The notes under the pieces: generated by a model | What the model was told of the DNA's origin: nothing | The model's database searches: none | The model's input: the letters and a program-made list of their open reading frames with translations, nothing else | Assembly: GCA_000720995.1 (NCBI GenBank) | Contig: JOEL01000006.1 | Span: 1 to 64,000, forward strand | Length of the DNA: 64,000 bases | Origin: Streptomyces celluloflavus | GTDB taxonomy: Bacteria > Actinomycetota > Actinomycetes > Streptomycetales > Streptomycetaceae | Direction of reading: 5' to 3' | Position numbers and translations under genes: made by a program | In this document: piece after piece, positions 25,157-33,800 of the stretch | Layout: each line of letters starts with the position of its first letter | Numbering within the stretch: the stretch's first letter is position 1

Positions 25157-25838
25157 GTGCTTGTCTACCCGTCCTCGATTGATCTGTCCACCTGCACACT
25201 GCGGCTACTGAGCGGGCATCTGGCCGCCCAGCGGAGGGAGATCGGGACTCGGTGGCGGCGGCTGCCGGTCGCGCATCAGGCCCTGCCGGCCTTGGCCCAC
25301 TTGCGATGCGGCGATACTTACGCCCAGCTCGCCGCGGGGTTCGGCATCGGGATCGCAATCGTCTACCGCTAGATACGCGAGGCCATCAAGGCCCTGGCCA
25401 CCCTCCCTCCGTCTCTGACCGAGGCGATGGAGACAGTCCGAGCGAAAGCGTCCGTCATCCTCGACGACACCCTGCGCCCAATCGACCGGATCGCCACCGC
25501 CACCCCCTACCACTCGGGGCAGCACAAGCACCACGGCATGAACGTCCAGGTCCTCACCGACTCGTTCGGATAACCGTTCTGGGCCTCACCCGTCCTGCCC
25601 GGCTCGACCCACGACCTCACAGCCGCCCGACAGTACGGAATCACCGAAGCCCTCACCGACTGAACGCAAATGCTGGGCGGACAAGGCGTGTCAAGGCGTC
25701 GGCGGCACGATCCGGGTGCCGTTCCGGGGCCGCCGCCTGAAGAGATGCAAGCGTCTCCTCCAGAAGCTCAGCTGCGGCACCAACCGGATCACCGACATCA
25801 TGAAAGCCGTCCTAGTACTTCACCAAGCCTCAACATGA
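25157..25838 (+). pseudogene. Dead IS5-type DDE transposase
   Basis: Starting at GTG 25157 the frame encodes VLVYPSSIDLSTCTLRLLSG ... LRCGDTYAQLAAGFGIGIAI, the helix-turn-helix of a DDE_4/IS5-type transposase. It is broken by in-frame stops at 25370 and 25571 and again near 25662. Reading on gives ILDDTLRPIDRI (first catalytic Asp region), YHSGQHKHHGMNVQVLTD, SPVLPGSTHDLTAARQYGI (second), then in a shifted frame CWADKACQGVGGTIRVPFRG and TNRITDIMKAVLVLHQAST. Part of the C-terminal region is deleted. The element is immobile by itself. Confidence 0.88.
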
Positions 25839-26214
25839 GATGGGAAAAATTTCACTGCTCAGATCCTTTCCTAACCTGAGCGTGATGGGGCGATCGGACT
25901 GTTCGCGGATGTCGCGAACCGCCGTCCATCGCAAACGATCTCGTGCGTGTTGTCGCGGAGCAGTCCGGATGGTCGAGCGGCTTGAGGCCAGAATCGAGGA
26001 ACAGGACACCAAGCTCAAGGAGTCGAAGCGTCGGCTGACGCACGACTTCGAACTCCTCCATGTCGCCGTCGTTGGACCCGCCGTTTCGCAAGCAGCCACC
26101 CCACTCACCTCGCGTAGGGCTGCAAGCTCCGCGGGCAGACGGGCTGGAAATGGATTTAACCGGGGTCAGCAGTCTTAGGGAAGCGTCCGCTTGCCTGCCG
26201 CGCGCCCGAGAGGC
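25839..26214. other. Gap without a recognisable gene
   Basis: The 376 bases after the IS remnant contain a short plus-strand frame with VERLEARIEEQDTKLKESKR, coiled-coil-like and vaguely transposase-like, but not enough to call. Probably debris. Confidence 0.5.
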
Positions 26215-26562
26215 TCACCCCGTCGGTGTTGAGCCGGGACTCTCGGGCGGGGTGGGGATGCGATCGCCACGTGATCCGGCGACCCGGAGTGCGTCGGTCA
26301 GGGCTTCGGTCAGCCGGCAGGCGAGCCACCGGTACTCGACGGCCGACAGCTCCTTGGCTCCGGCGACTACGACCTGACGGGCGTACCCCAGGAGTTCCTC
26401 GCCCATGTCGAGTTGTACTTCCTCGATGCTGTCGGCGAGCGAGGAGATGTAGCCCCTACCGTCGGTGCTGAGGTAGCAGGGGTTCCCGTCCTGAGTGGTC
26501 CATGGCAGTAAGCGAGGACCGGTCACGCCTGCTGCCGTGTCATGGAGATCTCTGCGGCGCAT
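26215..26562 (-). CDS. Small hypothetical protein downstream of XRE regulator
   Basis: A 115-aa protein beginning MRRRDLHDTAAGVTGPRLLP. The body SLADSIEEVQLDMGEELLGY and AVEYRWLACRLTEALTDALR is acidic/helical and resembles small proteins frequently paired with XRE regulators in Streptomyces. It ends with a Pro-rich tail. It is 154 bases downstream of the XRE gene on the same strand and may be co-transcribed. Function unknown. Confidence 0.6.
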   Translation of the reverse strand: MRRRDLHDTAAGVTGPRLLPWTTQDGNPCYLSTDGRGYISSLADSIEEVQLDMGEELLGYARQVVVAGAKELSAVEYRWLACRLTEALTDALRVAGSRGDRIPTPPESPGSTPTG

Positions 26563-26716
26563 ACGGTTCGCGTCGGTCCTGGATGTGCTCACCGTGCACC
26601 CCATCTGGGTCGCCGAATGGAATACGGCGACCGTAGGAGCCTGCTGTCCGTCACTCCATCCATGACGTATGCCAGTTGGCGACGGATGGTGCCGGAATTA
26701 TTGCGCTGCGTGGCAC

Positions 26717-27964
26717 CTATCCGACTACGGCCAGGTAGGAGGCCATGTCTCGCATCTCTGCGGTGAGGGTGCGCTTGCGCTTCTTCAGGATCTCCTGCAT
26801 GGTCTCGGCGGCCATCCGCTGATGCCTCAGCCACTCCGGGGATGCACGACGGACTCCAGTCAGCTCATCCATCGCCGCAGACAGGTCGTTGGTCCTAGCG
26901 TGGGCGCGCGCCACGTCCAGGCGGTGGCGGTTCCAGTTTTCGCCGCTCGGCCGCCCGGCGCTCTGCCATGCCTTGGGTGACATGGCGTCCTCACTGGATT
27001 TACGAACGACGGCACGGGCGTCTCCCACGACCATGGCGTCTTCCACACCCTTCATGCCGACGGTGAGCGGACCGAAGGTCGTCCAGTGCCGGAAGAATGA
27101 CCCGGTGTACTCCCGCCCCACGGCGGATGCCGCCGTGTTCGCGACACGGTGGTAGTGGCGGGCTTCCTGGGGCCGGTTGTTGCGGCCTGCGGCAGCGGCG
27201 GCGCGCAGCGCCAGCCACCCCCATGCCGCGCATTCGTCCGGCGTCGCGCGGGAAAGTCTCGGTTCGATCAGGTCGGCGGTCTGGGCGGCGAGCTGTTCGG
27301 CTTCGTCCAGCCGACCCTGGCGTAGGAGCAGCCAGCACATCCCGATCACGCCGGACGCCCCGGTGAGCCTGTCCCCGGCCTGGCGTGCGTCGGCGATCGC
27401 GCCGGCCAGGGCGGTGTAGGCGAGGTCGTACTGCCGTACCTGCGTCAAGTACCGCCCGGCCAGTTGCAATGCCTCGGCACGGGCCAGGAGTGCCTGGCGG
27501 TGCTCCTCGCCGCTGTCGAAGTGGGCGACCGCGCTGTTCGCGTCCCGCAAGAGTGCGGGCAGTTGGGATGCGACGCTCTTGTAGCTGTCGGAGTGGTAGA
27601 GCACCGCACCGTCATGAACGCTACGACGGAAACGGCGCAGGTTCGGCTCCTCCTCCGCGCTCCCGCCATCCGAGTCTGCGAGTCCCACTGGCGGGGTGAG
27701 GGCTGCGCGGAGCTGGATCAGATTGACGCGGTTCGGATCCTCCGAACGACCCACGGGCTCCGGGGCGTCCGGCGCCAATAGCGTTGCTGTGGTCACGCTC
27801 AGCGCGCAGGCGAGAGCGTGAAGGGTCTCCATGCGGACCGTGCCGCCCTGCTCTACCTTGCGTACCGTGCCCGGCGAGACGCCTGCGGCGTGGGCCAGTT
27901 CTTCCTGGCTCATCCCGGCCCGACGCCGGTACTTACGGACGTTGTCCGCCAGTTCCGTAGTCAT
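26717..27964 (-). CDS. XRE-family regulator with TPR-like C-terminal domain
   Basis: A 415-aa regulator. HTH at residues 6-55: NVRKYRRRAGMSQEELAHAA then GVSPGTVRKVEQGGTVRMET, the lambda-repressor-type fold. A long helical C-terminal region (ALLARAEALQLAGRYLTQVR; RQGRLDEAEQLAAQTADLIE; LALRAAAAAGRNNRPQEARH) looks like tandem TPRs, as in Streptomyces regulators that sense peptides or act in development. The start MTTELADNV at 27964 lies just after the promoter region carrying a 141-bp inverted repeat. Target genes are not evident. Confidence 0.85.
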   Translation of the reverse strand: MTTELADNVRKYRRRAGMSQEELAHAAGVSPGTVRKVEQGGTVRMETLHALACALSVTTATLLAPDAPEPVGRSEDPNRVNLIQLRAALTPPVGLADSDGGSAEEEPNLRRFRRSVHDGAVLYHSDSYKSVASQLPALLRDANSAVAHFDSGEEHRQALLARAEALQLAGRYLTQVRQYDLAYTALAGAIADARQAGDRLTGASGVIGMCWLLLRQGRLDEAEQLAAQTADLIEPRLSRATPDECAAWGWLALRAAAAAGRNNRPQEARHYHRVANTAASAVGREYTGSFFRHWTTFGPLTVGMKGVEDAMVVGDARAVVRKSSEDAMSPKAWQSAGRPSGENWNRHRLDVARAHARTNDLSAAMDELTGVRRASPEWLRHQRMAAETMQEILKKRKRTLTAEMRDMASYLAVVG

Positions 27965-28141
27965 CTGCTGACCACCTCCAGCGCCACGGTACGCCGGTCC
28001 GGTGAATCAACCAGAGGCTATTTGGCAGACACCCGCCCAGGAGCGGTCACTCACCGCTGTCCCCACGGACAGACATCTGCCCAGCGCGATGCCCGAAATG
28101 GCGATCGGCCGGCCCCAGCAGGATCTGGGCCTGAGCGGGAG

Positions 28142-28282
28142 GGGTCCCTCGTCGGTCGAGCAGCTTCGCCGTACCAGGGTTCTCCGGGGGCCGCCAAGAC
28201 TCACGAGGTGACGCTTGCGCTTGACCTTGGCGGCCCCCGGGGGTTCCTGGTACGCCTCCGGTGACCGGGCGACGAGAGACCC
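28142..28282. repeat. 141-bp imperfect inverted repeat
   Basis: Outer arms GGGTCCCTCGTCG (28142-28154) and CGACGAGAGACCC (28270-28282) pair at 12 of 13 positions; inner 28-base arms at 28171-28198 and 28226-28253 (starting GTACCAGG, ending CTTGG...CCTGGTAC) pair at 24 of 28. The loop is about 27 bases. No frame crosses it. It could be a MITE-like relic or a large leader hairpin, about 180 bases upstream of the XRE gene. Confidence 0.65.
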
Positions 28283-28539
28283 TTCCCCCGATCTCGACCA
28301 TCCATCACCACGACGGAGCCGCACCCGCACTCGGCCTCCTCCCCCTCGGAGAGAGTGCTGGGGCCTGGGGCAGAGCCCCAGAACAATCCACACTGGCGGC
28401 TGTTGCGCGTCCGAACCAGCAGGGCAGCTGGCAAGCGTGGCGGAGACAGGAGCGGGCAGCAGCCCCGAGGGGCCGGAGCACGCGCGGCCCGCGACAGCGG
28501 GCCACCCTGATCAAGTAAAGAAATCTGAACAGCTCACCC

Positions 28540-28731
28540 GCTGGCTAAGCATGGACGGGCCTCGCCACGCCGGAAGGCGCGCTTCAGTGTTGATGCCTTC
28601 GTTTTGGACTGGCGTCGGGCATGGTGCAGACGCACGATGCCATCGCGCGTGGGCGTCGAACCATGCTCAGCGAACAGTCCGCCGATGTTGCCGTCACCCG
28701 TTGCGTCAATGGCCTGCCAGACACAAGAAAA
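28540..28731 (-). pseudogene. Coding remnant of unknown family downstream of the Imm32-like gene
   Basis: The minus-strand frame reads WQAIDATGDGNIGGLFAEHG, then TPTRDGIVRLHHARRQSKTK, before a stop near 28541. It is cut off at its upstream end by the Imm32-like gene's stop and has no start codon. It reads like real protein (balanced composition, LHH motif) but I cannot name it. It may be another toxin or transposase scrap. Confidence 0.3.
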
Positions 28732-28995
28732 TCAACTTTTCTCCACCCGCTCAAGAATGAGGTCGATTTCAGATTGGATCTCCTGATCCACCGTTAGGTG
28801 AATATGAGAACCTTCATGAACACCTTGCTGAGCAAGGGTCAATAGGTGACGTGCCAGTGAAGTCAATCCGGCGCGGTTCGCCTTGATGACCACCTCCGTC
28901 GATCTGACCGTCAATTCAATTTCAAAATCATCATCCCAGACGAATTGCAGTCCGCCGTCAACCCGGCATTCCGGAACATCGATCACACGATCCAT
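28732..28995 (-). CDS. Imm32-like immunity protein
   Basis: An 87-aa acidic protein, MDRVIDVPECRVDGGLQFVW through EIELTVRSTEVVIKANRAGL, SLARHLLTLAQQG, GSHIHLTVDQEI and LILERVEKS. The 'GL-SLA-hLL-LAQ ... GSHiHL' pattern is that of Imm32-type immunity proteins of polymorphic toxin systems. It should bind and neutralise a partner toxin in the cytosol. Directly upstream on the same strand is an orphan toxin tip whose frame ends inside this gene (28958), the usual toxin-then-immunity order. The start at ATG 28995 is chosen because the GTG at 29022 lacks a ribosome site. Confidence 0.75.
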   Translation of the reverse strand: MDRVIDVPECRVDGGLQFVWDDDFEIELTVRSTEVVIKANRAGLTSLARHLLTLAQQGVHEGSHIHLTVDQEIQSEIDLILERVEKS

Positions 28996-29434
28996 CGCTA
29001 ATATCGCTTCCTGTGACGACACGGTGGGGAGCCGTTGAGATCTCGTTCAACATCCCCACCTGTAGGTTCCATTCGAGGTAGATGTGTCGATTTTCGACAA
29101 CCATCGACTTGCCGGGCTTCCCTGAATTCGGCGCCATTCGCTCGAAGTTCGCGTGAGGGCCACTGCCATGCACGTGTCCTGTAATACCTGATTCGCCCAT
29201 CCTGGCAACGGGCGTTCCGCCCTTTGGGATGAATCACCCGCTACCCTTCACGGGCTCGGAATGGCCAGGCCCAACCCACCTCTCCGCCGCGTCGAGAGCT
29301 TCATTCGTTGGCACTCGGTTTTCATCCACCGGATGACCGATGTCAGCGAATTTCCGGTAAGAGGTCCAGGACTCGCAGTTTGAGTTGTGAACCAGCACCG
29401 GCGTGGCCCCCGCCAGCGCATAGTACGTGTGCTG
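28958..29434 (-). pseudogene. Orphan polymorphic-toxin tip with Hint-domain end
   Basis: The frame starts abruptly with HTYYALAGATPVLVHNSNCE, which is the end of a Hint domain (compare HTYYVLAGATPVLVHNSDGC of the Rhs protein). It continues as a toxin-like domain SWTSYRKFADIGHPVDENRV ... GPGHSEPVKGSG, one in-frame TGA near 29230, then FIPKGGTPVARMGESGITGH, VHGSGPHANFERMAPNSGKP and NRHIYLEWNLQ. There is no start codon, YD repeats or signal, so it cannot be made alone; it looks like a displaced C-terminal cassette of an Rhs gene. The immunity gene follows. DNA at 29384-29428 matches 31145-31189 at about 42 of 50 bases. Confidence 0.8.
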
Positions 29435-29436
29435 GG

Positions 29437-29944
29437 CGCCCCCTTCCTGCCTGCGTTTTGGCAGGTCAGCGGGATCTACCGGTCCGTGGGTGTGCGTGGA
29501 AGTGCCGTGTTGTGCGCCCCTGTTGCCGTCGGCGTTGCCGTCAGAAGATCACGCGCGCGAGGGCGGTGGAGTGGGCTTTGGCAGGTGTCCTGCCCGGGTT
29601 GGGGGCGGGCACGGTCAGGGGGCCGCCCGCTGGCCCGGCGCTCGGGCAGGTCGTGATCCTGCCCGGAATTTGCACGAGCGGCCCCCTGGCCCTGCCCGAC
29701 GTGGGCCCCGGCCCGGAGAGGTGGGTAAAGCACACGGAGCCGACCGACCCCACTCCGGGCTGCGCTGAGTCCAACCCCCTGCCGTCGCCTCGCCTCGGCC
29801 TGACGCTCACCGTGCGGGCGCGCCCCTTCTTGCTCGCTTCTGGCCGTCCGCTATGCGCTTCTACGCGGCCTGGTCGCTGGCCAGCCCGCGGTGGCCGAGC
29901 CGAGGGCGGGCCGGATGAGCGACCGCGCCGCGCGCGACCCCCCG
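29437..29944. other. Gap with nested hairpin, no gene
   Basis: About 500 bases between the orphan tip and the integrase fragment. Frames translate to low-complexity sequence. It contains two GTTGCCGTC copies near 29521-29540, similar to sequence after the integrase relics, and the nested inverted repeat at 29607-29697. Confidence 0.5.
29607..29697. repeat. Nested inverted repeat
   Basis: Outer 20-base arms GGGCACGGTCAGGGGGCCGC (29607-29626) and GCGGCCCCCTGGCCCTGCCC (29678-29697) pair at 18 of 20; an inner hairpin CGGGCAGG/CCTGCCCG lies between them (29643-29665). Non-coding; possible recombination or terminator structure. Confidence 0.6.
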
Positions 29945-30208
29945 TCAGCGGGTCGCCTTGACCCAGCCAACATGACCCGCCGCTTCGGCCAACTCCTCGA
30001 CCGGGCCGGGCTCCGCCGCATCCGCTTCCACGACCTACGCCACTCGACCGCCACCCTCCTCCTGAAACAGGGGGTCGAACTCGTCGTCATCAAGGAACTC
30101 CTCAGCCACACCCACATCGGCGTCACCGCCACCGTCTACGCCCACGTCCGACTCCGCCTCCAACGCGACGCCATCGACACCCTCAGCACCGCGCTCGGCA
30201 GTCCCTGA
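29945..30208 (+). pseudogene. C-terminal fragment of a tyrosine integrase
   Basis: Encodes LDPANMTRRFGQLLDRAGLR, then IRFHDLRHSTATLLLKQGVE, LVVIKELLSHTHIGVTATVY and AHVRLRLQRDAIDTLSTALG. Box II HDLRH and the catalytic Tyr in TVYAHV are intact, but the core-binding domain and box I Arg are absent upstream, so it is a fragment. It is clearly related to the relic at 23054-23647 and better preserved. It converges on the DUF4304-like immunity gene. Confidence 0.85.
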
Positions 30209-30216
30209 CACACGCA

Positions 30217-30257
30217 CGGCAACGGCGGCGGACACCTGGTGTCCGCCGCCGTTGCCG
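30217..30257. terminator. Perfect long-stem hairpin between integrase fragment and immunity gene
   Basis: Two 20-base arms CGGCAACGGCGGCGGACACC and GGTGTCCGCCGCCGTTGCCG around a single T, nine bases after the integrase stop. Likely terminates plus-strand transcription; it also faces the convergent immunity gene. Confidence 0.7.
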
Positions 30258-30358
30258 TCATCTACTGCCGTCAGCGCGGATAATCCCCGTCAAGAACGAC
30301 ATCTCAAACAGTCAAAGTTCGCCACAGCGAACCTCTGACTCACATCAAGGGCGTTGCG

Positions 30359-30823
30359 CTATCCCTCTGCGAGCAATTCATCCCTGATTTCGCGATGGAT
30401 AAACACCTGATCGTTAACGCTCGTGCGCAGCAGAGACTTCAAATCCTGGATGCTCTCAATCGAATTGACCGCCAGCGCCACCGGAGACGCAACCTTCTCG
30501 ACGAAATCCACACGAAGGCCACCATCTCCACGCGCCTCCACCACTTCCCCAGATAGGAGGTCAAGCCCTTCACGGGAAATGGAGGTAATTGCGTCCACTC
30601 TGAACCTGACAAGACATTTTGACTCGGGGAGCCATCCCTCCTTGACCTTGACCGCCGGAGCGAATCCGATATTCACATAGCACGACTCGTCCCAACTGGA
30701 CTCCTGGACGCTAACGACACAGTAGAGATCGCCGGACATTCTATACCAGTTTGCCGACTTTTTTCGAAACCCCAGCGGCTTGAAGACCTCATTGAGAGCC
30801 TCTAGAAGGATCGAGTTAACCAT
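30359..30823 (-). CDS. DUF4304-like immunity protein for the Rhs toxin
   Basis: A 154-aa cytosolic protein, MVNSILLEALNEVFKPLGFR then KKSANWYRMSGDLYCVVSVQ, SSWDESCYVNIGFAP. The 'LGF+KK--NWYR---D---VV-VQ-S-W---Y-VN-G' pattern is that of DUF4304, a family common in immunity positions of polymorphic toxin loci. Its ATG overlaps the Rhs stop (TGATG at 30825-30821), so translation is coupled to the toxin, as expected for a cognate immunity protein. It should inhibit the C-terminal nuclease domain (inference). Confidence 0.82.
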   Translation of the reverse strand: MVNSILLEALNEVFKPLGFRKKSANWYRMSGDLYCVVSVQESSWDESCYVNIGFAPAVKVKEGWLPESKCLVRFRVDAITSISREGLDLLSGEVVEARGDGGLRVDFVEKVASPVALAVNSIESIQDLKSLLRTSVNDQVFIHREIRDELLAEG

Positions 30824-33800
30824 CAGCCGAACCTCTTATACGTATCGAGATGGCCAGTCCAGCTCTGACCGGTCACGTCCTCCAACTCGGCGACGTATTT
30901 CTGCAACTGCCGTCGCCCCGACGCCTGGCTGCTGTTCGCATCCGACTTCAACTCACGCACAACTCGGCTCTTCCAGTCGACCGCATCAGGCCGAAGCCCA
31001 CTCGGAAGCGTGACTTCGAAGTCGTACCCAGCCCCCAGAGCATTCCTGTAGTTCAAGTGCGTCTGGCGCCCACGGGCCGCATCCGCGTTTTCTCCAGATG
31101 TGAACTGCCCCTTCTCGTTACGGGCGACACCACATCCGTCGCTATTGTGAACGAGTACCGGCGTAGCCCCTGCCAGCACATAGTACGTGTGCGTGCTCTC
31201 GACGGTCAGGTCGTGCGTCTGCTGCTGCTTGCGGAAGTGGCGGGCCGCGGTCACCTTGGCCGTAGCGCCCTGGGGCGTGCGGAGTTCGGTGCCCGGGTGG
31301 AGGTCTCCGGCGTTGATCCACTTCTTCTTGTCCACGGACCAGAAGGGGTGGGTGTCGGTGGCGATGATGCTGGAGTCGCCGGACGAGGTCCTGACGGTGA
31401 GGTCGGTGAAGTGTTTGTCGTCCTTGGTGACGATGGTGGCGACGACGGGGCGGGTGGTGGTTTCGCCGGTTTCGGGGTCGGTGGCTATGACTTTGTCGCC
31501 GGTTTTGACGTCTTCGATTTTCTTCTTTTTACCGTCGGCCAGGGCCACTTCCGTTTCGGGCAGGAAGCTGTGGCAATCTCCGCCGCGCTTGTATCCGCGT
31601 AGCCCCAGGCGTAGCCCGGGCCCCTCGCCACCACCGCCTGCATGGGCTCCCGCTCCTATGGCGTTCGCCACCAACTCCCAGCGCCCTTGGGGGCAGTGAC
31701 CCTCCATCTCCGAGCAGATCGCCAGCCTCAGGCCGGCCAGGCTCACCTGGGTATTCGGGTCATACGGGTCGATGTTGAACGTGCCCGGGTAGGAGAAGAT
31801 CGGCTGGTCGTCCAGCCGGTCGTAGATGCGGTTGGTGAACTCGTCAGCTCGGTCCCAGGTGGCGTCGACGGTGAGCCCGGGAATCACCATGGCCTTGGGC
31901 CGAGAAGCTCGATAGTGACCCCATTTCGCTGGGTTGATCGCTGCGAGACCGTTGAGGAACTTACGACGGTCCTTTTTCGAGCCCCAGTCCATCCACGGGC
32001 AGCTGACCGGGTCACAGCCGCTGGACCCGTTGTCCGCGGGCCGTTGCAAGCCGCTGGGGTCGGAATCGGTGACGGGGTTGCTGCCCGCGTAGGTGTAACC
32101 GTTGAAGGACTCCGAATCGGTCAGGTTCAGCAACGGGTCAACCGAGATGAAGCGGCCCGCCTCCGGGTCGTATTCGCGGGCGCCGAGGTGGGTGAGGCCG
32201 GTGTCGGCCGTGTCGTCGGTGCCGCCGACGAAGCCTCTGGAGCCGGGCCAGGTGGGTGGTTTGTCGCCGCGGGGGCCGCCGAAGGGCAGGCTGCGGCGTT
32301 GGGTCAGGGTCTGGTCGGCGGACTTGATGGCGAGTTGGCCGGTGCCGTGGTGGTCGGCGAGGGTGATGGTGTAGGCGCCGTCGTCGGTCAGGACGGCCTG
32401 GTTGCCGCCGCCGAGGGGGATGTAGCGGGTGGCCTTCGGGGTGGTGGCGTCCTTGTCGAGGGTCAGTTCGGTGTGGTCGCCGAGGTAGAGGGTGGTCTTG
32501 GTGCCGGTGCGGGCGATGAGGCGGTTGCCGTCGGCGTCGTAGAGGTAGGAGGTGGTCTTGGTGCCGTTGTCGCCGGTGGGTTCGGTGACCTTGGCGAGGT
32601 GGCCTTCGGCGTCCCAGTCCAGGGTCTGTTTATCGCCCTTGAGGGTGCGGGCGATGGTGTTGCCCGTGGGGTCGTAGCCGTAGGTGCTCTGGGCCGTTCC
32701 GGTCGGCCCGGTGGTGTCGACCGCGGTGAGGCTGTGGGGCTGGGCCGTGCCGGGCTTCGGGTAGGTGTAGGTGCTCTTGGTGTCCTTGGCCGCGTCGCCC
32801 GCCGGGTCGTGCTGGGTCAGGGTGCGGCGGTTGCCCGCCGCGTCGTACGCGTAGGACTGCCAGTAGGGGGCGGGACCGGCGATCAGATTGCCGGCCGGGG
32901 CATCCGCGCAGGTCTTCTGGTTCTGGGTCCAGGCTTCGGTGAGACGGCGCAGGAAGTCATAGGTGAAGCACTGGGTGTCGGTGCCGGAGCGGGAGACGTC
33001 CGAGACGGCGGTGATGTTGCCCGCCGGGTCGTAGCCGTAGGTGGCGGACTGGTCGACGCCGGCGACGCCCAGACGGTCGACGCGGGAGTTCGACAGGCGC
33101 TGCGTGCCGAACTCGTAGGTGTTGGTGACCTGGGTGAGCCCGCCGCTGTTGATCTTGTAGGTGAGGGGCTGCCCGACGTGGTTGTACGTCGGGTCGGCAC
33201 GGAAGCCGGAGCCGAAGACGGCGGTGGTGCGCATGGTGTCGTCGTCGTAGTTGTAATTCCAGCCCTTGCCGAGGATGTTCCCGACGGTGGAGAAACTGCG
33301 GCCCCGTACCAGGCCGTTGCCGTAGTACAACGTGCCGGCTTCGTAGCTGCCGGCCAGTTTGCCTTCGGAGTCGGGAATGACCGTGGTCATGCGCTGCGGC
33401 CGGTAGAGGCGGTCGTACTGGGTGATCTTGTTGGTGTACGGCTTGCCGTCGATGTAGCGGGTGGATTCGGAGAGTTGGCCCCGGGCCCCGGCGACGGTGT
33501 CGTAGACCCACTTGGCGCGCAGCTGGCCGTCCAGGGCCTTGTCGCGGAGTTCGGTCTTGCGGCCGAGGCCGTCGTAGGCGGTGGCGAGGGTGGTGCCCCG
33601 GGAGTCGGTGGTGGTGGTCTGCTGACCGCGGTCGTCGAAGGTGGCCTTCGAGGTGCCCCTGTCCGGGTCGGTGGACTGGGTCTGGTTGCCGGCCTGGTCG
33701 TAGGTGTAGGTCCAGCTGTTCCCGGCCGGGTCGGCGACCTTGGCCAGCTCTCCCTTGGGGGTGTAGGCGTAGCGCGTGGTCTCGGCCGGGGCGTCGGCCG

